DNA from: a virus
IMG/VR virus record: IMGVR_UViG_3300047388_000220
Location: 1 to 64,000 of that record
Length of the DNA stretch: 64,000 nucleotides
Strand: one strand, 5' to 3'
Shown: positions 9,000 through 16,869 of the stretch, one piece after another
How the letters are laid out: each line of letters begins with the position of its first letter
Numbering within the stretch: position 1 is the first letter of the stretch
Position numbers and translations under genes: made by a program
The notes under the pieces: generated by a model
The model's database searches: none
What the model saw: the letters and a program-made list of their open reading frames with translations, nothing else
What the model was told of the DNA's origin: nothing

Positions 9000-9917
9000 T
9001 TACGCCATCGCCTTCTGACGCCGCTCGATCTCCGCCTTGACCTTCTTCCACTGCTCAGCATTCAGTGTCTGCAGGCGAACGTGGTCCTGCGTGATCTCGC
9101 CACTCATGAAGGCAACAAATGGGTCGTAGACGTAGGAGCACTTGCACATGCCCGTTTTCGACACGTACGGCACGTTGCACCGCGGGCAGCAATCCTCCGC
9201 CCGTACCTGCGTATTGCGCCAGGCGACCGGAGTCTGAATCCAGTTCATCTTCAGCGCGAAGTCTGCCCAGGTGTGCTCCGCCCGCTGGATGTTGGCCCTC
9301 TGCTTTGGATCGTCGGCCCAGTGTCCGGCCTGCTCAAGCACCGCCATGCAGCGCATTCTCATCTGCTCGTCGGCCTCGTCCAGCATGTCTTTGAGTACGC
9401 GGGTCGAGAACGTCATGTAGCGCCGCCCCTTCTTGAAGGTGAACTGCGGCACCCTGACCTCAGATTTCGGCGTCAGGCCCTCCATGTCGCCCTCGAAAAC
9501 CACCACGCCGCCCTGCTTGAATACCTTATCCTCGTCCGTCACGCCGATGTACCAGAACTTGAATTCCATCGCCTGGACGATCGGGAGCAGGATGTTTACA
9601 TCGTAGTTCGCGCGCAGGCTCTTGTCCGACATCTCCATGTTGCCCTTGTAGATCGGGTAGCTCACCGTCCCGGTAATGGTGTGGTGCGAGAACGGCTTGC
9701 CATCGGGCCGCGGAGGGACCACATAACTCCAAAGTCCCGTCTCGACCTTCAATTCGAACGGCGAGCGGTTCAGGATCGTGGCCGGCTTGATCTCCCCGCG
9801 TAGCTCAAGATCCGTCAACTTGGTTTCCCTGATCGCCACGCGCTGCTGCGCGGCATGGCCAAGACTCTGCTGAATCTCGGCTGGTAGTACGGGGTGATCG
9901 ATGATTGTGGTTCCCAT
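9000..9917 (-). CDS. hypothetical late protein with zinc-ribbon-like C-terminus
   Basis: A 305 aa protein that starts downstream of an AAGGAG site. The first 200 residues are mixed alpha/beta. Near residues 240-260 there is a C-C-P-R-C ... C-K-C cluster that could bind zinc, and the last 40 residues are a charged helix. The portal and several small proteins in this genome also carry cysteine clusters. Likely virion-associated by position, otherwise unknown. Confidence 0.5.
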   Translation of the reverse strand: MGTTIIDHPVLPAEIQQSLGHAAQQRVAIRETKLTDLELRGEIKPATILNRSPFELKVETGLWSYVVPPRPDGKPFSHHTITGTVSYPIYKGNMEMSDKSLRANYDVNILLPIVQAMEFKFWYIGVTDEDKVFKQGGVVVFEGDMEGLTPKSEVRVPQFTFKKGRRYMTFSTRVLKDMLDEADEQMRMRCMAVLEQAGHWADDPKQRANIQRAEHTWADFALKMNWIQTPVAWRNTQVRAEDCCPRCNVPYVSKTGMCKCSYVYDPFVAFMSGEITQDHVRLQTLNAEQWKKVKAEIERRQKAMA

Positions 9918-9980
9918 AAAGCAGTCTCCTTTGAGGAATTAGGGGAATGGCGCTGCCAGTTTTAGCCAGGGCCATTCTTG

Positions 9981-10127
9981 TTAGTCGAGTGTTGCGATCA
10001 GACCGCGACCGTAAATTTCAGCGGCTGAATGGGTGTATTTCTTCTTGGCGAATATGGCCGCTTCTTTGCCATCCAACCAAACAATCCAGTTTGTTTTGTT
10101 CTCGGTAATTTCGATTCTACTGTACAT
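9981..10127 (-). CDS. small hypothetical protein, 48 aa
   Basis: A short frame preceded by a strong ribosome site (TGGAGGGAAGA then ATG). The product begins M-Y-S-R-I-E-I-T-E-N and reads as a beta hairpin (W-I-V-W-L-D-G-K-E-A-A) followed by a helix (H-S-A-A-E-I-Y). It fills most of the space between two longer late genes on the same strand. Function unknown, but the start signal and position support a real gene. Confidence 0.55.
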   Translation of the reverse strand: MYSRIEITENKTNWIVWLDGKEAAIFAKKKYTHSAAEIYGRGLIATLD

Positions 10128-10141
10128 TCTTCCCTCCAGTT

Positions 10142-10837
10142 TCAAAGATGGCTCGTCAAGCCCTGCCGGGTGACAAGCCGGTTGCGGAACCCGCTCAGTG
10201 CCGGATTCCCTCTGATGTACTCAAGATGCGTCAGCCGCTGGTACGTGACTTCCTCTAAGAAAGCATCGTACTTCGCCTGCTCGCGCTCGTCGGCCTCTTC
10301 CATATCGTGCCGCATGGCGCGCGCGATAGCTTCCTCGTCGATCGTTCCATGAAGATGCGCAGAGTTCTCCCATGCCGCGATTGCCGCCCTCACGTCCTCA
10401 AGCAGCGGTATCTGCTCCCAGGGCCCGCCGCCCGACAGCATGAAGTAGCCACCAGTCTCCGGGTACGGTCCCATCATCGGCGTGACTCCATCTTGCGAGA
10501 GAGCCGACTCCCACTGATCACGCGAGCCGTAAGCCGATGGCGGGAACCAGCGCTCAAGCACCCAGCCCGTCACCTGGTAGAGCGGAACCTCGAAGACGCC
10601 AATCCGAATCGCGTCCGGAGCTATCTGGCGCGTCTGGTAGCGAACATCGTTGCCGACCGTCTCGAAGTGCACTTGCTCCGTATCTTCGGCAAACTCCGTC
10701 CACATCCCGGCACGCTGGACGAGATGATTCTCGGCCAGGATGATGCGCCAGTTCGGCAGTTTGTATTCGTTGACGCCGCCCCAGCGCGTGAGTTTCTCTG
10801 TAACTTCGAGCGGAGTGTCGCGAAGAGGATCTAACAT
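10142..10837 (-). CDS. hypothetical late protein, 231 aa
   Basis: Unrecognised. The first 150 residues look beta-rich, with a W-V-L-E-R-W-F-P-P-S-A-Y-G-S-R-D-Q-W segment. The rest is a charged helix with D-E-E-A-I-A-R-A-M-R patterns. Its ATG overlaps the end of the upstream HNH gene by 7 nt. That may mean the HNH gene inserted directly in front of it, since the neighbouring capsid gene would otherwise be its natural upstream partner. Confidence 0.5.
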   Translation of the reverse strand: MLDPLRDTPLEVTEKLTRWGGVNEYKLPNWRIILAENHLVQRAGMWTEFAEDTEQVHFETVGNDVRYQTRQIAPDAIRIGVFEVPLYQVTGWVLERWFPPSAYGSRDQWESALSQDGVTPMMGPYPETGGYFMLSGGGPWEQIPLLEDVRAAIAAWENSAHLHGTIDEEAIARAMRHDMEEADEREQAKYDAFLEEVTYQRLTHLEYIRGNPALSGFRNRLVTRQGLTSHL

Positions 10838-11499
10838 TCAGCCTCCGGAAAGTTCAGTTTCGCGAAAGCACCAAAAACGATGCGCGCCTCGCGGTCGTAA
10901 ACCTTCGCGCCTTCAACTGGGTCCGGGTACTGGCCAAGGTGTCTGCTCATTCCGTGGTCGTTGATCCTCACCTTGTACCAGCCTGGGCGCGTGGCTGGCG
11001 TCACTCCCTTGAATCCGGTTGAACTATCGCACCGTGTCCTTCTGTTGCCGCTGTTCTGTCGCGGATTGGCATCTCTCAAGTTTTTGCGCCGGTTATCGAT
11101 ACCGCAGCCATTTTCATGGTCCACGTGCTCGTCGTCATCGGTTCCCTTGATGATGCGATGCATCTTGATGTTGTAACCTCCGTCCCGAAGCCGGGCACGA
11201 GCGTAAAACCCCTTACCATCGTTCCTCGCTACGGCCTGCCACTTGAAAGTCATCAGCCAACGATAATCTGCGGCGTCGACGATGGCGTACAGGCCCTTGG
11301 TCAGCGGGATGAGACGGCAGTAAACGCCGTCAATCTTGAATGTCGGACCAACCTCGATTTCAAGATTAATCCGCTTGTCGTGGTTCATCAGGTACTTAAA
11401 TGGCTCACCGCGAACCCACCCGAGATGAGGCACCGTAGCCCTTGCAATGTTCGTTTTGTTACCACACTTGCAGTGGCAAAATCCGTAGGGAATTTCCAT
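10831..11499 (-). CDS. HNH endonuclease with AP2 DNA-binding domain (homing type)
   Basis: 222 aa. It starts with a cysteine cluster (I-P-Y-G-F-C-H-C-K-C-G). A middle HNH-like region contains M-H-R-I-I-K-G, then V-D-H-E-N-G and N-R-R-K-N-L-R-D-A. The AP2-like C-terminus (about 155-220) has S-T-G-F-K-G-V, then Y-D-x-E-A-R-I-V-F-G-x-F-A-K-L-N-F-P. Proteins of this build are free-standing homing endonucleases. It is clearly paralogous to the gene at 56575-57303. It lies next to the capsid gene and has its own promoter-like sequence just upstream. Confidence 0.85.
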   Translation of the reverse strand: MEIPYGFCHCKCGNKTNIARATVPHLGWVRGEPFKYLMNHDKRINLEIEVGPTFKIDGVYCRLIPLTKGLYAIVDAADYRWLMTFKWQAVARNDGKGFYARARLRDGGYNIKMHRIIKGTDDDEHVDHENGCGIDNRRKNLRDANPRQNSGNRRTRCDSSTGFKGVTPATRPGWYKVRINDHGMSRHLGQYPDPVEGAKVYDREARIVFGAFAKLNFPEAEC

Positions 11500-11519
11500 G
11501 TGCTCTCCTTAGTGTCAGG

Positions 11520-11548
11520 ACAATAACACACAGAAACGGTTGAGTCAA
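11520..11548 (-). promoter_or_regulatory. sigma70-type promoter candidate for the HNH gene
   Basis: On the minus strand, TTGACT is followed after 17 nt by TATTGT, ending 20 nt before the HNH start codon with AAGGAG in between. The -35 matches the consensus at five of six positions and the -10 at four. It lies in the gap after the capsid stop, so the mobile HNH gene may be transcribed independently of late control. Confidence 0.5.
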
Positions 11549-11597
11549 AGCCTTACGGCCAGCCGACGCCACGACTAGCCGCAAGTCTCTGAGCTTA

Positions 11598-12902
11598 CTA
11601 GTTATTGAAGCTGGATTGAATGCTCAATCCATAGACGACTCCGCTGGTCCAGTTATTTCGGCTCGCATAATTGACTGCATCATATAACCATGCGTCCTTA
11701 TAGGAACTGGTATTATTCCCAGAGGGTCTTTGGAACCAGATTCCGTCAATTTGCCCAGGCACAAATTCGGGTGCCGAATTGAACCGGCACCGGATCATGC
11801 TGCTCCGGTCCATGAAGTAGAGCTTATCGACGGCGGCGACGGTATCGAGCAGCCATTCGATGCCGGAGATGGTCTCCATGGTGAATGTGTCGGGAACGCC
11901 ATCAAACTTGGGCGCCTTGCCGGTTGGCATGGTGACTTGCTGGATGGCGAATCCAAGCTGATTCCATGAAGCGCGCTGCGCGTTGTGGCCGTACCAGAAG
12001 TTTTTGGGCCGGTCGCGGTTGTAGGTGGTATTGCCGAGAGCCTGCTGCATGCGGGTAAGGAAGGTCTCGACGATGCCCAGGGTCAGGAGTGAGTTGGCGT
12101 TGTAGGCCGGCGACTGGACGTAACTCAGAGAGCGATCCATGCCGAGGTACTCGCCGGTGGTCAACGGGCTGATGATGTACTGGATGCCGTTGAAGAACAG
12201 CGGCGACTGCGCAGCCACGTTGTTGACCATCACATAGTCGCCGGCGATGACGCCCGGGGGAACCGTATCGACCGTGACCTGGTTGCCGGCGCCGATGCCG
12301 TTCTTCGGAGCATCGATGACGACGGCGGAGCCGCGGAGGGTGTAGTTGCCGTCTCCAGACATGAACTGAATTGTGTCCTGGATGTCGATCAGGCGCGATC
12401 CGAATGGGGCTGTCGCGAGCGAGATGGGGTTTGCGCCGCCGCCGGCGTAGGTGGCTGCCACGGTCGCAATCTGGCCAGTATTGAAGCCCTGGAGCGACTG
12501 GTTGCGCTTCTTGGGCATCTTTGTGTGAGCATCGGCTACGAGCTTATCGACAGGGTTGACGGCGATGACCGTCTTGCCGCTTGAGCCGATGCGCTTCTGG
12601 AGGTCGGTCGCGGTGATGGCGAGCAGGATCTCAACGGGGGTCATAATCCCCTCGTTGTAGGCTCCGCCAGTGCCGGCTGGGTAGTTGCCGCCGTCGGTCG
12701 AACCGGCGCCGAAACTGCCACCGTACTCGTACTGCAGCATGACGCGGAATTCCTGGAGGGATGTGATGGTCTGCGGTCCCATGGTTGAGAAACGGCGGTC
12801 AAGTTCTGACTCCATGTTCTCAATGACTTCCTTGGGAGGCGTGTAGGTCTGCAGCATGATAACCGAATCGGCCGATGCTGTCGTAAAGTTGGGTGCGGGC
12901 AT
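11598..12902 (-). CDS. major capsid protein (HK97-like fold inferred)
   Basis: 434 aa. The gene follows the scaffold block and precedes connector and tail genes, the usual place for the major head protein. The sequence has a helical N-arm (T-P-P-K-E-V-I-E-N-M-E-S-E-L-D-R-R), a Gly/Tyr-rich flexible loop near residues 60-85, an acidic/aliphatic domain and a beta-rich C-terminus ending S-S-F-N-N. The HK97 fold is inferred, not shown by a motif. A strong ribosome site (AAGGAG) lies 9 nt before the ATG, and a structured leader of about 210 nt lies upstream. Confidence 0.7.
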   Translation of the reverse strand: MPAPNFTTASADSVIMLQTYTPPKEVIENMESELDRRFSTMGPQTITSLQEFRVMLQYEYGGSFGAGSTDGGNYPAGTGGAYNEGIMTPVEILLAITATDLQKRIGSSGKTVIAVNPVDKLVADAHTKMPKKRNQSLQGFNTGQIATVAATYAGGGANPISLATAPFGSRLIDIQDTIQFMSGDGNYTLRGSAVVIDAPKNGIGAGNQVTVDTVPPGVIAGDYVMVNNVAAQSPLFFNGIQYIISPLTTGEYLGMDRSLSYVQSPAYNANSLLTLGIVETFLTRMQQALGNTTYNRDRPKNFWYGHNAQRASWNQLGFAIQQVTMPTGKAPKFDGVPDTFTMETISGIEWLLDTVAAVDKLYFMDRSSMIRCRFNSAPEFVPGQIDGIWFQRPSGNNTSSYKDAWLYDAVNYASRNNWTSGVVYGLSIQSSFNN

Positions 12903-13115
12903 TTGTAGACACTCCTTCGCGTTACGCTCGGTAGGGGAGCGTGCAGCGTGTTACTCAGTTATGAGGAGTGAAGGACGCGCCCGACGAGACCGTCAGGCGG
13001 CTTGGTGCTGTGAGCTAGTCACGGTTTCTCTGTGAGTCGTCGTCCCTAACCGGGGGAGTAGCCCGGTACTCCTTTGGGAGTCAACTCTCGATACTTTGGC
13101 TTTCGCTCGATCTTT
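12903..13115 (-). promoter_or_regulatory. structured leader of the capsid gene with alternative hairpins
   Basis: This stretch has no gene. It holds a hairpin at 12924-12942 (ACGCTC / GAGCGT, 7-nt loop) just upstream of the capsid ribosome site. At 13050-13072 two mutually exclusive stems overlap: CCGGG (13050-13054) can pair with CCCGG (13062-13066), while GGAGTA (13055-13060) can pair with TACTCC (13067-13072). Switching between the two could regulate capsid expression. No convincing promoter was found. Function inferred from pairing only. Confidence 0.4.
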
Positions 13116-13468
13116 CTAAACCTTTGGCAGAAACGTGCGTGCGATGTGTTGCGCCAGTGGGAAGGGAATCTTGGCGATCATGGCGGATGCCCGCTTCCGT
13201 GCGCTAGACTTGCTGCCTTGGCCCGCTTCCAGGGCATTGCCCGGTAGCTGTACGCCCGGCAGGGAGGCGAAGCGACGATGACTGCGGCATATTTAAATTC
13301 GGAGCCGTGGAGGCTACGCACGTCCCGGAGGATCAGTGTGCCTGGGTAGCCGCCTGTGCCGTAGTCATGCGCCTCAATGTCGTAGCCGCAGCACTCGTAC
13401 CCTTCGGCTAGAAACCCTTCGCTCCATCCGCCGAGTCCGCAGAAGAGGTCGATACAAATAGGTTTCAT
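13116..13468 (-). pseudogene. decayed cytosine-C5 DNA methyltransferase (internal deletion and frame change)
   Basis: From the ATG at 13468 the frame reads I-D-L-F-C-G-L-G-G-W-S (SAM-binding motif I) and later A-S-P-P-C-R-A-Y-S (motif IV, catalytic Cys). It then stops after 96 aa at 13178, far short of an enzyme. In another frame, 13116-13198 encodes S-A-M-I-A-K-I-P-F-P-L-A-Q-H-I-A-R, which resembles the C-terminus of phage C5 methyltransferases. The middle, including target recognition, is missing. I read this as a remnant of a formerly intact gene. Its ATG overlaps the upstream small gene by 4 nt. Confidence 0.7.
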
Positions 13469-13647
13469 CCGCACACTGTAACCCAGTGGCCCATCGGGAT
13501 GCAGCCAAGCCAGTAATCGAATTGCCAGATTGTACTGCACGGACTCGGCGCTGGCCAGATCGGGCTACTGCTGGCCTGGGCCAGAATGGCGCTGAGTAGT
13601 ACGCAAACCACTACGCACAGAATGATGGTTATTTTATTCAGCTTCAT
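13465..13647 (-). CDS. small membrane or exported protein, 60 aa
   Basis: Residues 5-24 (K-I-T-I-I-L-C-V-V-V-C-V-L-L-S-A) form a transmembrane helix or uncleaved signal. It is followed by A-Q-A-S-S, a possible signal peptidase site, and a short Trp/Cys/Pro-rich tail. Both ends overlap neighbours by 4 nt (ATGA), which supports coupled translation and a real gene. Function unknown; a lysis-related or inner-membrane role is possible. Confidence 0.6.
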   Translation of the reverse strand: MKLNKITIILCVVVCVLLSAILAQASSSPIWPAPSPCSTIWQFDYWLGCIPMGHWVTVCG

Positions 13648-13931
13648 TTGCTCGCCTTTTCGCCGTCAGCACTTCTCGCTGCCGGACGCCCTGCAATCTT
13701 GGCAATCACGCGCCGCCGGGCTGCGCTCCGTTCAAATCTAAACTTACACCACCCTTGGTGGCCCCATGCATCTCCGCACGGGCATTTAGGCAGTTCTTTC
13801 GCCAATGGAGCATAGTTGCGGACCGTGTTCGTGCTGATGCTTAACTGCCGAGAGATCCGGCGAATGGTGTAGCCAGGCGTTCGCAGCATAGCCAAGAGCA
13901 ACCTGCGCTTCGATATTGGAAGAATATTCAT
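13644..13931 (-). CDS. helix-turn-helix DNA-binding protein, 95 aa
   Basis: Residues 20-42 (Y-T-I-R-R-I-S-R-Q-L-S-I-S-T-N-T-V-R-N-Y) match a helix-turn-helix of the type found in transposase- or ECF-like DNA-binding proteins. A C-P-C-G ... C cluster (about 50-63) may bind zinc, and the C-terminus is Arg/Lys-rich. The gene overlaps the scaffold stop by 4 nt and the next small gene by 4 nt. A regulator inside the head cluster is unusual. It could act on late genes or be a passenger. Confidence 0.6.
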   Translation of the reverse strand: MNILPISKRRLLLAMLRTPGYTIRRISRQLSISTNTVRNYAPLAKELPKCPCGDAWGHQGWCKFRFERSAARRRVIAKIAGRPAARSADGEKASK

Positions 13932-15637
13932 CTTTTAGCCGTCAAAAGCTCTCTCTGCCGGGCAAATACCATACTCAGCCGCTCCGACTGGCCGAGCGAG
14001 TTCCATTCTTTGTTTTCCTTAGCCAACTGGCCCTCCGCCGCCTTCCAGGCCTCATCGCTGGTCATAGCGTGCGGGCGCACAGGGCCGCCCTGGGCGGGCT
14101 CACGGCTGGCCGCTGGGGGTTCGGCTACCCGTCCCGCCTCCGCCGCGCCCTTGACGTCTGCGCCGTACTTCCGGACCAGTTTCGTCACCACGCGGTTGAG
14201 CAGGCTTTTCCCTGTCTCGTCCCGGGATTGCAGCATCTGGTCAAAGGCGGCCACGCGCGCCTGCAGATTCTCAGGCGTCGGGTTGGCGATGTACTGCAAC
14301 TCGAGCTGGAACTGCTTGTTCGACTCGAACGGGTCGCCTTTCAGGTAGTTCTCGATCTCCGAGCCAACTGCATTCTTGAAAGCGCTGATCTGCGAACCCG
14401 GCAGCGGCGTATTCAACTGCCAGTCAGGGATGACGGCGCCAGCCTTGCGCAGTCCCTCGATGATCTTGTCTACCTGGTCAAAGGTGCGTTTGCCGGCGTC
14501 CGCAAAGAACTTCTGGTTGCCGTCGGTGCGAATCTGCTCCCGGCTCTGCTTCTTGGCTCCGGCAGCCTTGGTTGCGTTCTCAGACTCGATCCGCTTGGCT
14601 TCCTTGAGCCTATCCTCGACCTGGGCACGCACGTCGGGAGAGAGGCTGGAGAGGTCCGGATCCGCCGCCGTCTCGCTCCTGGGGTGCAGATCGTCCTTGA
14701 TGATCGAGAGGGCCAGCTTCAGGTCGTTATCGCGCTCGCGCTCAGCCTCACTCGCGTATTTGTTCTCCTTGATGCGCGCCTCTACCTCGGCCAGCGTCCC
14801 ATCGGCGTAGCGGTCAACGATGTGCTCGTTGAAGGCGTAGTAGTCGTCGGCAAAGACGGGCGCGCCGGTTGCGTCGACCGCCTGCTTGCCGGTTGCGGGG
14901 TCGATGACGGCAAACTCCTGCGAGAACGAATCAAAGGCCTTACTCATTGCCTCCGGAGTTTCGGCCATCTGCACCTGAGTCCGGAGCGCTACCGTCCGGT
15001 TGGCCGTCTCGCGCGCGAACTTGGCGCCCTCGGCGTTCGGGAAGATGCCTTTGAACTGGCTCAATTCCGCATGCTCGCGCGCCATCTTGAATAGCGCGCC
15101 CTTGGCCGCCGGGTTGGCCTCGATCGCCGCCTTGAGCGCCGCATCGCCCTTGAGCAGATCATTCAGGGCCTGGGGTGTGAGCGCGGCTGCAGGTTCATCA
15201 AGAGAGTAATCTTCGCTACCAGCCACTTCCGCCTCGGCGGGCTTGGCTTCGACTTCGGCAGCTTCGCCTTCGGCGGGCTTGGCAGGTTCTTCTGCTGGCT
15301 TGGCTTCGGCTTCCGCGGGCTTTTCCATTGGCCAGGGCGATTCGTCGGTGATCTCGACATTGGGGTTCTCCGCCTTGAATGCTTCGAGCTCTTGCCGCCA
15401 GGTCACTTCCGCCTGGTAGGATTCGACCGCATCGCGAAACCTGCCTGGATCGAGCTTGGCTGGAGGTTGCGGGCCCTGCGGGGTAGAGGGCGGGGCGCCT
15501 GCCGCTGGTTGTGCCGCTGGGGACGGCGCAGCAGGCGCTGCTGGTGCTGGGGTTGGTATTGCGGCTGGTGCTTGCGGGGCTGGTGCCGCCGGCGCTGCTG
15601 CTGCCGGTGCGACGGGTACTACTGGCGTACTGCTCAT
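13928..15637 (-). CDS. head scaffold protein
   Basis: 569 aa. The first 65 residues are almost only Ala and Pro, followed by an acidic, Glu/Ala/Lys-rich section with A-K-P-A-E repeats (about 100-150). The rest is charged, helical and coiled-coil-like, with no catalytic motif. This composition, and the position between portal and capsid, are typical of phage scaffold proteins that guide procapsid assembly and are then lost. No Ser/His/Asp protease domain is visible. Confidence 0.65.
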   Translation of the reverse strand: MSSTPVVPVAPAAAAPAAPAPQAPAAIPTPAPAAPAAPSPAAQPAAGAPPSTPQGPQPPAKLDPGRFRDAVESYQAEVTWRQELEAFKAENPNVEITDESPWPMEKPAEAEAKPAEEPAKPAEGEAAEVEAKPAEAEVAGSEDYSLDEPAAALTPQALNDLLKGDAALKAAIEANPAAKGALFKMAREHAELSQFKGIFPNAEGAKFARETANRTVALRTQVQMAETPEAMSKAFDSFSQEFAVIDPATGKQAVDATGAPVFADDYYAFNEHIVDRYADGTLAEVEARIKENKYASEAERERDNDLKLALSIIKDDLHPRSETAADPDLSSLSPDVRAQVEDRLKEAKRIESENATKAAGAKKQSREQIRTDGNQKFFADAGKRTFDQVDKIIEGLRKAGAVIPDWQLNTPLPGSQISAFKNAVGSEIENYLKGDPFESNKQFQLELQYIANPTPENLQARVAAFDQMLQSRDETGKSLLNRVVTKLVRKYGADVKGAAEAGRVAEPPAASREPAQGGPVRPHAMTSDEAWKAAEGQLAKENKEWNSLGQSERLSMVFARQRELLTAKR

Positions 15638-15654
15638 TTAGTTTCCTCTTTGAA

Positions 15655-15716
15655 TTGCGCGGGGCCGGGAGCGCTCAGCCTTGCGGCCCGGTTGCCCAGT
15701 AATGCACCCCGCGCAA
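15655..15716 (-). promoter_or_regulatory. long nested hairpin between glycosyltransferase and scaffold
   Basis: A perfect 10-bp outer stem (TTGCGCGGGG at 15655-15664 with CCCCGCGCAA at 15707-15716) encloses a second stem (CCGGG at 15665-15669 with CCCGG at 15687-15691). On the minus strand it follows the glycosyltransferase stop by 7 nt and ends shortly before the scaffold ribosome site (AAAGAGG). There is no T-run, so it is not a classical terminator. mRNA processing or translational control is plausible. Confidence 0.5.
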
Positions 15717-15723
15717 ACTTTTG

Positions 15724-16833
15724 TTATACCTCCGGCGGCAGCAATGGCCCAACGCTCTCCTGGGCTCTGATGCGCAGGAACTTGACCCATGACCTGAACC
15801 CTGCGTGGTCATGCTTCAAAAGATACTTCGCGCCCTCTTGAGCCGCGCAAGGGTCATGTAAGAGCGAAATGCCGCGGTTAGCCACATCAGACGCAGAGTC
15901 GCTAAGAGCAATCCATTGCGGCGGAGCCCAGGTGATCGCGTCGGATACAACCGTCGCAACTCCCATAGCTACCCCATCCGCCGTAACCATGTTGAATCCT
16001 TCCGAATAAGACACTTGCAGCAATAAGTCTTGCGCTCCCACTGTCCTCAAAAACTCTGGCCACGACTGCCAGTTATTGACGACAAGGTGAGCTCGCGGTA
16101 CGCCTGAGTACATCTCTCGAATTGCGGCCAGGATCGTTCCCGTGCCGCCCTCTTCGCGCCCCCCTGACACGGAGAATTCGAGATCATCTACGCGCAGACG
16201 TACCGCGATTTCAAGCGCGGCCGCGGCAGCCGTAAGCACGTTCTTGTATGGCCGGATAGCCCCGAAACACCCGATACGCAGAACGCCAGCACTCCCGCTC
16301 CACATCTTGTGGGGAATCTTGCACGGATCGATAGGGTAGAGGTTTGGAAGCCAGTACATGATTGTCTGATACGTCCGTTCCCACCACTCAACGAACCGCG
16401 CGCTGATTCCAGCAACGTGGAAATTAGAAAACTGCTGCTCCAATTGAGAATCCTCGCGGAGCAGTCTGAGCGCATTTGGATCGGCCTGAAGAAATCCAAT
16501 GTTAGAGTGAGAATTCACCGCAAACTCGATGTCGAAGTTGACCGCGATGAGCTTCTGAATATCTAGAGTCGGGATCCACGGCGCCGAGATCACCACATGA
16601 CTGATCGGCACATGACGGTGGACCGCCTGAGTCTCCCGGTCGTTATCGAGCTTGGCTTGAAGGTCGCCCGCGCCGAGGATAGGCCAAACCTCGACAAGGT
16701 AACCGCGCTCCCTCAGATACCGGGCAGTCTGCATCGCGCTCACGCCGAGCCCGATATGAGACAGCCCCTTGTTCGCGCCGAAATTCTTGTATGCCAGGAT
16801 CAGGCGCGCCCGCTGTTTCTCTACGATGATCAT
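15724..16833 (-). CDS. GT-B type glycosyltransferase
   Basis: 369 aa. The C-terminal half has the signatures of GT4-like enzymes: G-C-F-G-A-I-R-P-Y-K-N at about 195 (start of the nucleotide-sugar domain) and S-Y-S-E-G-F-N-M-V-T-A-D with G-V-A-T-V-V-S near 285-305 (the E-x7-E/D region that binds the donor sugar). No signal peptide or membrane helix, so it should act in the cytoplasm on a virion protein, a nucleotide or an envelope precursor. It interrupts the portal-scaffold-capsid order and is flanked by structured spacers, like an inserted cassette. A clear AAAGGAG site precedes its ATG. Confidence 0.75.
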   Translation of the reverse strand: MIIVEKQRARLILAYKNFGANKGLSHIGLGVSAMQTARYLRERGYLVEVWPILGAGDLQAKLDNDRETQAVHRHVPISHVVISAPWIPTLDIQKLIAVNFDIEFAVNSHSNIGFLQADPNALRLLREDSQLEQQFSNFHVAGISARFVEWWERTYQTIMYWLPNLYPIDPCKIPHKMWSGSAGVLRIGCFGAIRPYKNVLTAAAAALEIAVRLRVDDLEFSVSGGREEGGTGTILAAIREMYSGVPRAHLVVNNWQSWPEFLRTVGAQDLLLQVSYSEGFNMVTADGVAMGVATVVSDAITWAPPQWIALSDSASDVANRGISLLHDPCAAQEGAKYLLKHDHAGFRSWVKFLRIRAQESVGPLLPPEV

Positions 16834-16869
16834 AGACCTACTCCTTTGCGCAACGAGCGCGTTGTTTCA

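Noticed and set aside
13916-15094. A 392-codon open frame on the plus strand opposite the scaffold gene
   Set aside because: It mirrors the scaffold's GC-rich codon pattern, has no ribosome site and gives Arg/Leu/Val-rich sequence without motifs. The scaffold frame explains the region.
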